From positions 124,001 to 188,000 of the forward strand of contig NZ_RBAH01000004.1 in NCBI RefSeq assembly GCF_003626695.1: DNA of 64,000 nt. Direction: 5' to 3'. Under the pieces are notes generated by a model. The model was not told where the DNA came from, searched no databases, and was given only the letters and a program-made list of their open reading frames with translations. Positions 25,702-33,013 of the stretch are shown piece after piece (position 1 is the first letter of the stretch; each line of letters starts with the position of its first letter). Both the position numbers and the translations under genes were made by a program. This DNA is from Paenibacillus ginsengarvi. GTDB lineage: Bacteria; Bacillota; Bacilli; Paenibacillales; NBRC-103111.

Positions 25702-28700
25702 CTACTTCACCCGCGCCGAATCCGCCCCCATGATCTCGCTGATCCCGCGGATCAGCTCGGGCGACGGCTTGACGCTATACGTCTCGCTCAGCGCAAGCAA
25801 CCGCTGCTCGCGCTCGTAGAACAGCACGACCGGCATCGCCCCCGCATGCTGCTGCAGCAGTGCCTGCAGCTGGCCGAGCCGCACCGGCTGTTCGCGGTCG
25901 GCCGCGATCTTGACGAACAGCCGCTGCGCCCGTCCGGCTACGCCGCGACCGGGCTCCGGCTGCTGCGTCTGCGCTCGCGCCGCAGCGCCGCCTTGCGGCT
26001 CCGCCGCCGCAGGCCGCTCCGCGGGCACGCGCCCGCCCGCCGGGCGAGCCGCCGCTGCTGCGTTCGCGCGCGGCGCGGCCGGCTGCGCTGCGGCGGCTCC
26101 CGCGCGCTCGCCTGCGGCGCGGCCCCCCGCGGGGGCGGCCTGCCCGGGCGAGCCCGGGGCCGGTGCGCTCGCGGGGCCGCGTGCGGCTTCGCCGCCGCGC
26201 GTAGCGACGCTGCGCCCGGAGCCGCCGCCGCGTCCGGCCGGCGCCCGGCGCAAAGCGCGCGCCTGCTCGGCGGCGCCCGGCGCGTCCAGCGCGATCACGC
26301 GGTCCGCGAGCAGCTTGACGTCCTCGTCCTGGTGCGTAAGACGCCCGCGGATGAGCAGAGCGCGGCCCTTTTGGGCAATCACGGACGCCGTCTTCCACAC
26401 GTCCGGAAACAGCACGACCTGGACCTTCGCGATTCGGTTTTCCAGCTCGACAAACCCCATCGTCTGCCCTTTTCTGGTCACAAACGGCTTGTCTGAGAGC
26501 ACCATGCCGGGAACGATCACATCGGCGTTATCCGGGTAATCGGGAAGCTCATGGATCGCGTCCGCGTCAATTTCCTCGATCAGCCCCTCGTGAACGTCGA
26601 GCGGGTGACCCGACAAGTACAAACCGAGCAGCTCCCGCTCGAACTCTAGCTGCTGCATCCCCGTGTACGGCTTCACCTCCGGCAGGTCGATCGTCCAGTT
26701 CGTCTCCTCCGTGAAGCCGAACAGATGCAACTGAAGCTCCTCGCTTTCCTTCTTCCACTTCTGCGCCGCTTCTACCGTTTCGTCGAGCACGGCGATGTTC
26801 TGCGCGCGGTGGCCCGGCAGCGAGTCGAGCGCCCCGCCCTGAATGAGCGATTCGATCACGCGTTTGTTGCAGACGCGCAGGTCGACTCGCCGGCAAAAGT
26901 CGAGCAGGTCGGCATACGGAGCCCGCTCCCGGCCGGCGATAATCGATTCCATCGCATGCGTACCGACGTTTTTGATCGCGGCCAGGCCGAAGCGGATCGA
27001 GTCCGCCCCGGGTGTAAACTGAATGCCGCTGCGGTTGACGTCGGGCGGCTGCACCTCGATGCCCATCTTGCGGCATTCGTCGACATATTCGGCTACTTTG
27101 CGGTGGTTGCCCATAACGGAGGCGAGCATGGAGGCCATGAACGGAATCGGGTAGTGCGCCTTGAGATACGCCGTCTGGAACGCCAACACCCCGTAGGCGG
27201 TAGCATGGGCGCGCGGAAAGCCGTAATCCGCGAAGCGGACGATCATGTCGTACACTTTATGGGCGTCAGCTTCTTCATGTCCCATCTTCAAGCAGCCGGC
27301 AACGAAATGCGCCCGCTCCTCGTCCAGCACCTCGCGCTTCTTTTTGCTGACGGCCCGCCGCAGTTGGTCCGCTTCGCCGAGCCGGAAGCCGGCCATCTGC
27401 GAGGCGATCTGCATAATCTGCTCCTGATATACGATAATGCCATACGTATCGGCAAGGATCGGCTCCAGCGACGGATGCGGATATTCGATTTGAATGTGTC
27501 CGTGCTTCGCCTGGATGAATTTCGGGATAAAATCCATCGGTCCCGGCCGGTACAGCGCCACCATGGAAATAATATCCTCGAACGTCGACGGCTTCAGCTC
27601 CTTGAGCTTCCGTCTGACGCCCGGGGACTCGAACTGAAAAATGCCTGTCGTATCTCCCCTGCCGAGCAGCGCATACGTCAAAGGATCGTCGTAGGAGATC
27701 GTATGAAAATCGATCGTCACACCCTGAAGCTCGCCTATCCACTTCAGCGTCCTTTCGATGATCGACAAATAGCGCAAGCCGAGGAAGTCCATCTTGAGCA
27801 GTCCGACCTCCTCCAGATCCTCCATCGGATACTGCGTCAAGGCGACGGCTTCGGCCCCTTCCTGAAGCGGCACATAATTCGTCAGCGGCTCGCGGGATAT
27901 GACGACCCCCGCCGCGTGCGTCGACGTGTGCCGGGGCATTCCTTCCACCTTCATCGCCATCTCGATGAGCCGCGCCGTCCCTTCGTGCTTGCCGCACAGC
28001 TCCTTCAGCTCGTGAGCGGTTTTCAGCGCTTCCTCGATCGTAATGCCAAGCTGGTGCGGAATCAGCTTCGCCGCCCGGTCCACTTCGTGATACGGCATAT
28101 TCATCACCCGTCCGACGTCGCGGATGGCCGCCCTCGCCGCCATCGTTCCGAACGTGATGATCTGCGCCACATGCGCTTCCCCGTATTTGCGGACGACATA
28201 ATCGATCACCTCGTCCCGCCGCTCGTCGCTGAAGTCGATATCGATATCCGGCATCGACACCCGCTCCGGGTTCAAAAATCGCTCGAACAGCAGCTCATAC
28301 TTGATCGGATCGACATCCGTGATCCGCAGCACATAAGCGACCAGACTTCCCGCCGACGAACCGCGTCCCGGTCCGGTTACGATGCCCTGCTCATGGGAGA
28401 AGCGGATAAAATCCCATACGATCAGAAAGTAATCCGAATACCCCATATTGCCGATAACGTCCAGCTCGTATCGCAGCCGGTCCGCGATTTTCGTCCGGTA
28501 GTCGGGATCGTCCCACTCCGGGGTAATGGCGTAACGCTCTTTCAGACCGTCCTCGCACAGTTGACGCAAATAAGCGCCCGCATCCAGCCCCGGCGGCAGC
28601 GGGCGGTACTCCGGCAGGATCGACCGGCCGAACTCCAGCTCGAGACTGCATTTCTCGGCGACGCGCAGCGTATTGTCCAGCGCCTCGGGGACGTGCGGGA

Positions 28701-29460
28701 ACAGCCGCGCCATTTCCTGCGGGCTTTTCAAATACATTTGGTCCGAATGGGACTTCAGCCGCTCCGTATCGTCCAGCGTCTTGCCCGTGCCGATGCAGAT
28801 GAGCACGTCCTGCATGACGTGGTCTTCGGCGTTAACATAATGCACGTCGTTCGTCGCAATGAGCGGAATGCCGGTTTCGCGGGCGAGCGCAATCATCTCC
28901 TGCATCACTTTTTTCTGCTCGAGCATGCCGTGGTCCTGAATCTCCAAATAAAAATCGTCGCCGTAAATGCCGCGGAAGCGTAGCGCCGCCGCCTTGGCCT
29001 CCTCGCGCCGGTCGTGCAGCAGATGCTGCGAAATTTCGCTGCCCAGACAGGAGCTGAGGCAGATGAGCCCTTCGCTGTGGAGCGCCAGCTGCTCCACATC
29101 CGTTCTCGGCTTGTAGTGAAACCCGCGCAGATGAGCGTCCGAGCACAACCGCATCAGGTTGCGGTACCCGGCTTCGTTTTTGGCGAGCAGAATCAAATGG
29201 CGCGTCGGCTGCTCCTGCCGGGACGCCTTCGTTAACATCGAACCCGTCGCCACGTACATTTCGCAGCCGATGATCGGCTTGATGCCGTTTTCGATACAGG
29301 CTTTATAGAACGGAATCGCTCCGTACATTACGCCATGGTCGGTAAGCGCAAGGGCCTTCATCCCGAGCTGTGCCGCCTGCCGCGCAAGATTCTCGATCCG
29401 GGAAGCTCCGTCGAGCAAACTGTATTCGCTATGTACGTGCAAGTGCACAAACCCGTTCAT
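25702..29460 (-). CDS. dnaE: DNA polymerase III alpha subunit, DnaE type
   Basis: Replicative polymerase; in Firmicutes DnaE extends primers before PolC takes over. Domain order: PHP (HVHSEYSLLDGA at 7-18, DHGVMYGAIPFYKAC near 42), the Pol3 catalytic core with PDIDIDFSDERRDEVIDYV (about 401-419), a helix-hairpin-helix region, then an OB fold (VIVPGMVLSDKPFVTRKGQTMGFVELE) near residue 980. The ATG at 29460 starts the normal MNGFVHLHVHSEYSLLDG. Length 1252 is long for this enzyme because residues ~1060-1175 are an Ala/Gly/Pro/Arg-rich stretch of extreme GC content. After it a folded C-terminal region resumes (RLFVKIAADREQPVRLGQLQ). Confidence 0.95.
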   Translation of the reverse strand: MNGFVHLHVHSEYSLLDGASRIENLARQAAQLGMKALALTDHGVMYGAIPFYKACIENGIKPIIGCEMYVATGSMLTKASRQEQPTRHLILLAKNEAGYRNLMRLCSDAHLRGFHYKPRTDVEQLALHSEGLICLSSCLGSEISQHLLHDRREEAKAAALRFRGIYGDDFYLEIQDHGMLEQKKVMQEMIALARETGIPLIATNDVHYVNAEDHVMQDVLICIGTGKTLDDTERLKSHSDQMYLKSPQEMARLFPHVPEALDNTLRVAEKCSLELEFGRSILPEYRPLPPGLDAGAYLRQLCEDGLKERYAITPEWDDPDYRTKIADRLRYELDVIGNMGYSDYFLIVWDFIRFSHEQGIVTGPGRGSSAGSLVAYVLRITDVDPIKYELLFERFLNPERVSMPDIDIDFSDERRDEVIDYVVRKYGEAHVAQIITFGTMAARAAIRDVGRVMNMPYHEVDRAAKLIPHQLGITIEEALKTAHELKELCGKHEGTARLIEMAMKVEGMPRHTSTHAAGVVISREPLTNYVPLQEGAEAVALTQYPMEDLEEVGLLKMDFLGLRYLSIIERTLKWIGELQGVTIDFHTISYDDPLTYALLGRGDTTGIFQFESPGVRRKLKELKPSTFEDIISMVALYRPGPMDFIPKFIQAKHGHIQIEYPHPSLEPILADTYGIIVYQEQIMQIASQMAGFRLGEADQLRRAVSKKKREVLDEERAHFVAGCLKMGHEEADAHKVYDMIVRFADYGFPRAHATAYGVLAFQTAYLKAHYPIPFMASMLASVMGNHRKVAEYVDECRKMGIEVQPPDVNRSGIQFTPGADSIRFGLAAIKNVGTHAMESIIAGRERAPYADLLDFCRRVDLRVCNKRVIESLIQGGALDSLPGHRAQNIAVLDETVEAAQKWKKESEELQLHLFGFTEETNWTIDLPEVKPYTGMQQLEFERELLGLYLSGHPLDVHEGLIEEIDADAIHELPDYPDNADVIVPGMVLSDKPFVTRKGQTMGFVELENRIAKVQVVLFPDVWKTASVIAQKGRALLIRGRLTHQDEDVKLLADRVIALDAPGAAEQARALRRAPAGRGGGSGRSVATRGGEAARGPASAPAPGSPGQAAPAGGRAAGERAGAAAAQPAAPRANAAAAARPAGGRVPAERPAAAEPQGGAAARAQTQQPEPGRGVAGRAQRLFVKIAADREQPVRLGQLQALLQQHAGAMPVVLFYEREQRLLALSETYSVKPSPELIRGISEIMGADSARVK

Positions 29461-29509
29461 ACGATAACCCTCCCGCTGTTCGTATTTTGTTCGCTTCTTT
29501 TATTGTAGC

Positions 29510-29537
29510 ATATTCGCCGGGGGGATTCCCATACAAT
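29510..29537 (+). promoter_or_regulatory. Sigma-E promoter for ytrH-ytrI
   Basis: ATATT (29510-29514), a 15-base spacer and CATACAAT (29530-29537) match the sigma-E consensus (ATA at -35, CATACANT at -10). It lies about 90 bases before the ytrH ATG. Known Bacillus ytrHI transcription is sigma-E dependent, which fits. Confidence 0.75.
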
Positions 29538-29628
29538 AGTGACAAAAGCTTCGGCCAAGCCCGCTGCCGGACAAGCGGCACCTATATGCGGGAGAAGCGA
29601 GCTTCGCAAATAAGGAGTTGAACGATCG

Positions 29629-29961
29629 ATGAGGGAATTTATGACCAACCTGGCGATCGATTTTTTTGTCGCCTTCGGTATTGTGCTCGGCGCCTGTATG
29701 CTCGCCGGAATCGGATCGGTGCTGACGCTGCAGGCGCCCGCCTTCAAAATGCTCGATATCGCAGGCCGCATCAAAATATGGGCGATGGTGGCGGCCGTAG
29801 GCGGCACGATCGATCCGCTCCGCGTCATTGAAACGAACTTCCTCGAAGGGCATTTGTCGCCGGCGTTTAAACAAATCCTGTATTTCGTCAGCGCTTTCGC
29901 AGGCGCCCATATCGGCACCGTGCTCGTCAAATGGATCTGCCAAGGGAGCGTCGAATCTTGA
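29629..29961 (+). CDS. ytrH: YtrH family sporulation membrane protein
   Basis: A 110-residue membrane protein with three hydrophobic segments (FFVAFGIVLGACMLAGIGSVLTL, IWAMVAAVGG, FVSAFAGAHIGTVLVKWI). In B. subtilis YtrH and YtrI are mother-cell proteins needed for efficient sporulation. The ATG at 29629 has an AAGGAG site. It is divergent from dnaE, the conserved Bacillus order. Its stop overlaps the TTG start of ytrI, indicating translational coupling. Confidence 0.9.
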   Translation: MREFMTNLAIDFFVAFGIVLGACMLAGIGSVLTLQAPAFKMLDIAGRIKIWAMVAAVGGTIDPLRVIETNFLEGHLSPAFKQILYFVSAFAGAHIGTVLVKWICQGSVES

Positions 29962-30491
29962 GAGCCCCGGCCCAGCATCTGCTCAAGGGCTGGCTGCCCG
30001 GCATCGGTTTGTTTCTGTCCGGCATGATTGTCGGCAGCGCGATCTACATGAGCATGCATCAGACGAGCTACAGCTTGCTCGTGGAACGCAATTCGGTGCT
30101 GCTGGACGAGAACGAAAACCTGAAGAAAGAAATCCAGAACCTCAAGAAATTCCGCAACAGCCAATCCGTCGTCAAAAAAATAACGGTCCGCTACGAAAAC
30201 GAAAACTCCGCTCCGCTCGATCCGGCCATTCATCAGGAACTGAAAAAGCAGGTGCAGTTGAAGCTGGAGCCTGTCTACGAGGGTCACAATCTGGCGTTGT
30301 TCACCTCCGGCACCGAGCAGGACCGCACCTCGGAAATCCGCAAGCTGCAGGAAATCGTCTCCGACCAGTATAACGTTAAGGAGCACAGCTTCAAGGTGGA
30401 GGCGACAAGCGTCGCCATCGTCCAGACCGAGCTGATCGTGTATATCAAGGCATATGCCTCCGGCGTGTCCGATTCGTTCCGATTCCGTTGA
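29958..30491 (+). CDS. ytrI: YtrI family sporulation membrane protein
   Basis: I chose the TTG at 29958, with AAGGGAG eight bases upstream, giving 177 residues. It begins RAPAQHLLKGWLPGIGLFLSGMIVGSAIYMSM, one membrane anchor at about 8-34. A coiled-coil-like segment follows (LLVERNSVLLDENENLKKEIQNLKKF) and then a periplasm-facing alpha/beta domain. The frame is open to an ATG at 29931 inside ytrH, without a suitable site. The partner ytrH lies immediately upstream and both share the sigma-E promoter. Confidence 0.88.
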   Translation: MRAPAQHLLKGWLPGIGLFLSGMIVGSAIYMSMHQTSYSLLVERNSVLLDENENLKKEIQNLKKFRNSQSVVKKITVRYENENSAPLDPAIHQELKKQVQLKLEPVYEGHNLALFTSGTEQDRTSEIRKLQEIVSDQYNVKEHSFKVEATSVAIVQTELIVYIKAYASGVSDSFRFR

Positions 30492-30563
30492 TTTTTGCCT
30501 GTAAAACGGATAAAGTAAGAAAAGCTGCTAATCGAAGCTTTTCGATGAGGGGCATTCGTGTTT

Positions 30564-30593
30564 TAGCGGTAACTTTTCTTGCAACATCAGAAT
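30564..30593 (+). repeat. Thirty-base direct repeat, copy 1
   Basis: This begins TAGCGGTAACTTTTCTTGCA and ends CATCAGAAT. It matches 27 of 30 bases of 32879-32908. Both copies lie in intergenic sequence beside ytpI or ytoI. Confidence 0.6.
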
Positions 30594-30668
30594 CCTTGAG
30601 CTTCGCTCAAAACTTATTCCTTCTGAATGTTAGAAGAAAAGCTACTAATCGATAAATACAAGAAAAAA

Positions 30669-30753
30669 GTCTATCGCTGCCTCTCAAAAGACGGGAGGCC
30701 TCCGCTATCTCCGCAGAGCGAATACTAGCTCCCAAGAGAAACAACCGATAGAC
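30669..30753 (+). promoter_or_regulatory. Possible structured 5' leader of ytpI
   Basis: GTCTATCG (30669-30676) can pair with CGATAGAC (30746-30753). Inside, TCTC (30682-30685) pairs with GAGA (30736-30739) and GGGAG (30693-30697) with CTCCC (30729-30733). The structure ends just before the AAAGGAG site of ytpI. It does not match a riboswitch class I can recognise. Confidence 0.35.
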
Positions 30754-30773
30754 GCCAAAGGAGTCTCGACATC

Positions 30774-31067
30774 ATGCAGTGGCTTCACGGAGCCCTTCTA
30801 CTCATTTTTGCCGGTTCGCTCTTCTGCTCGGTTCTGTTCAGCGTCCGCTACCGGAGACAAATTTCGCGGAAAGCGCGGGGCTTGGACGCCGCCAAGATGA
30901 ACATGAGCATGGGGACGATGCTGATCTCCATCTCCATTATTCAGCTGTTCCTGTTCTCCGGCTCCACGGTGCGCGTCATCGTCGGACTGGTCATGCTGCT
31001 GCTCGGCCTGTTTAACCTGTTCGCCGGCATCCGCAACTACGGACTATACGACCGGATCAAGGAATGA
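30774..31067 (+). CDS. ytpI: YtpI family membrane protein
   Basis: A 97-residue protein with three hydrophobic segments (LHGALLLIFAGSLFCSVLFSV, MGTMLISISIIQLFLFSG, VIVGLVMLLLGLFNLFAGI). It matches the short YtpI proteins found beside ytoI and ytrI in Bacillales. The function is unknown. The ATG at 30774 has AAAGGAG. It ends facing ytoI, which reads the other way. Confidence 0.85.
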   Translation: MQWLHGALLLIFAGSLFCSVLFSVRYRRQISRKARGLDAAKMNMSMGTMLISISIIQLFLFSGSTVRVIVGLVMLLLGLFNLFAGIRNYGLYDRIKE

Positions 31068-31119
31068 TCCGCTCTCTTTGGGCTTCCGACGGGGCGCAAG
31101 GGCCGCAAGGCCAGGCAAT

Positions 31120-32466
31120 CTAGTCGATCGCCTGCGCGGCGAGCATCGCCTTGCATACAAGGCCGACCCCGTGGTAGATTTCTACGTCGACTTTGCCGTA
31201 TTTGCGGCTCAGCTCGATGATTTTCGGACGAATCTCGATCTGGCTCTCCAGTTGGAGCGGACGCAGGAAGTAGGCGGTAAAGTTCTCGAGAACGAAATCG
31301 CCTTTTTTTTGCGTCTTCAGCGAGCGGTACGCGCACTGGGTCATCAGCGTAGTCAGCACGCCCTCGGAGACGGTGCCGAGCCGGCTCGTCATCTGCGGCG
31401 TAATAACGCCCCGGTACAGGAGCTGGCCGTTTTCTTCGCGCACTTCCTCGAAGCCGGCAACGATCAGATCCTCGAACGTCTCCCCGATCTGCGGCTGCTT
31501 CTGGATCACCTGCAGCGCCTTGAGAACGTCCTGACGGCTAATGACCGACAGCAGCCGTCCCTTCGCATCGACGACCGGCAGCAGCTCGATGCCTTCCCAT
31601 ACCATCATATGGGCGGCGGAGGTGACGGATGTCTGCGGTACGACGGTGAGCGGATTGCGCGTCATCAGCTTGTCCATCGTCTGTTCCTTCGGCGCGGCGA
31701 GCACGTCCTTGGACGCGATCATGCCGATCACCCGGTTCCAATCGTCGACGACGGCGAAGCGGCTATGCCCCGTTTCCTCCACCAGCTTCTCCCAGTCCGC
31801 CACGGTGCTGCTGCCTTTGAGCGCGCGCGGCGGCAACTGCGGCGACAAAATATCTTCCACCAGCGTAATTTTTTTCTTAATCAGCCGGTCGTAAATAGCG
31901 CGGTTAATAAGCGAGGCGACAGTGAACGTGTCGTAGCTGGTCGAGATGATCGGAAGTCCCGATTCGTCGGCGAACCGCTTCACTTCGTCATTCGTGTCGA
32001 AGCCGCCTGTGATAAGCACGGCCGAGCCATGCTCCAGCGCATACCGGTGCACTTGATACCGGTTGCCGACGATGAGCAGGCTGCCGGGCTCGATATAGCG
32101 GGCCATCGCCTCGAGCTGCATCGCGCCGATAACGAACTTGCCGAGCGTTTTCTCCAGCCCGTCGGCGCCACCCAGCACTTGGCCGTCCACGATATTGACC
32201 ACTTCCGCAAACGTCAGCTTGTCGATGCCCGCGCGCTGCTTCTTCTCTACGCGCACCGTGCCGATCCGCTCTCTCGTGCTGACAAATCCTTGATTTTCCG
32301 CCTCCTTGATCGCCCGGTAAGCCGTTCCTTCGCTCACTTCCATCTCCCTGGCGATTTTGCGGACCGATATTTTCGTGCCGATCGGCAGCGTTTCGATATA
32401 TTTCAATATTTGCTCGTGCTTCGTAACCGAATCCGTAAGCAGCTCATCCATACTGTTATACCCCAT
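31120..32466 (-). CDS. ytoI: YtoI family CBS/DRTGG/hotdog regulatory protein
   Basis: A 448-residue cytosolic protein with four parts: an N-terminal winged-helix (KISVRKIAREMEVSEGTAYRAIKEAENQG), a DRTGG domain (LTFAEVVNIVDGQVLGGADGLEKT), two CBS repeats (ISKDV-like sequences at ~205-325), and a C-terminal hotdog (thioesterase-like) domain with QCAYRSLKTQKKGDFVLENFTAYFLRP. This architecture is diagnostic of YtoI. It may sense a nucleotide or acyl-CoA; no target is known. The start could be 32466 or the ATG at 32451; neither has a strong ribosome binding site. Its place next to ytpI-ytrI-dnaE matches Bacillus. Confidence 0.9.
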   Translation of the reverse strand: MGYNSMDELLTDSVTKHEQILKYIETLPIGTKISVRKIAREMEVSEGTAYRAIKEAENQGFVSTRERIGTVRVEKKQRAGIDKLTFAEVVNIVDGQVLGGADGLEKTLGKFVIGAMQLEAMARYIEPGSLLIVGNRYQVHRYALEHGSAVLITGGFDTNDEVKRFADESGLPIISTSYDTFTVASLINRAIYDRLIKKKITLVEDILSPQLPPRALKGSSTVADWEKLVEETGHSRFAVVDDWNRVIGMIASKDVLAAPKEQTMDKLMTRNPLTVVPQTSVTSAAHMMVWEGIELLPVVDAKGRLLSVISRQDVLKALQVIQKQPQIGETFEDLIVAGFEEVREENGQLLYRGVITPQMTSRLGTVSEGVLTTLMTQCAYRSLKTQKKGDFVLENFTAYFLRPLQLESQIEIRPKIIELSRKYGKVDVEIYHGVGLVCKAMLAAQAID

Positions 32467-32619
32467 CTCGTCTCGTCTGTACCTCTCTGTACTATATTAT
32501 AGGGCCAGAAACCGGACGTGGCAACAGCGGCTGGATCGTGCTTACGATCGGATTTCGTTAACTGGTGAGGACTTCACAGGCGACCCGTACATTTTTCGCT
32601 CCAAGCCGCTAACAAGCAA

Positions 32620-32750
32620 CAGTCTTTTGGGACTCTTATTTTTCTTCAAAAAGGGCAAATTGGAAAAATAGAATGTTTTTGAGCCTTTTATTTCCACCCC
32701 ACTCCCCTCCAATCCCGATTTCGGCACCAAACAAGAGTCCCAAAAGACTG
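32620..32750. repeat. Eighteen-base perfect inverted repeat flanking 95 bases
   Basis: CAGTCTTTTGGGACTCTT at 32620-32637 is the exact reverse complement of 32733-32750. The AT-rich core has no open gene. The layout suggests a miniature mobile element remnant or a long RNA hairpin. Confidence 0.6.
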
Positions 32751-32878
32751 CTACGCCTAAATAATTCCAAATCATATGGATTTAAAGTGCTCTAAAGACT
32801 CCTATTACAGCAAATTCGCGGTGTCCGGAACATCGACTGCACCGGTGGCCCGCTAATGGCGCCGTTGTCTTCAAGTTG

Positions 32879-32908
32879 TAGCGGCAGCTTTGCTTGCAAC
32901 ATCAGAAT
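32879..32908 (+). repeat. Thirty-base direct repeat, copy 2
   Basis: Matches 30564-30593 in 27 of 30 positions, including 16 identical bases at the end (CTTGCAACATCAGAAT). Confidence 0.6.
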
Positions 32909-32947
32909 GATTCTGCTCGCTCTAATCTTATACATGCTGTTGTTGTA

Positions 32948-32985
32948 AAAAAAGCGCCGGGAGGCTCGGGGAACCTCTCGGCACT
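32948..32985 (-). terminator. Rho-independent terminator of the 33014-43683 island
   Basis: On the minus strand a stem GTGCCGAGAGG/CCTCCCGGCGC with loop TTCCCCGAG is followed by seven Ts. It lies about 30 bases after the beta-helix stop. Confidence 0.85.
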
Positions 32986-33013
32986 TAAAACGGCTTTAGC
33001 CGCGGCCCCCCGC

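Larger units (their letters stand above)
32467..33013. other. Gene-free region with an inverted repeat, a direct repeat and a terminator
   Basis: No convincing gene lies in these 547 bases. They contain an 18-base inverted repeat pair (32620-32750), one copy of a direct repeat (32879-32908) and the terminator of the beta-helix gene (32948-32985). The ytoI promoter is expected near its left end but is not clear. Confidence 0.6.

Noticed and set aside
29931..29957. ATG start for ytrI inside ytrH
   Set aside because: The TTG at 29958 has a properly spaced AAGGGAG and gives the usual N-terminus.
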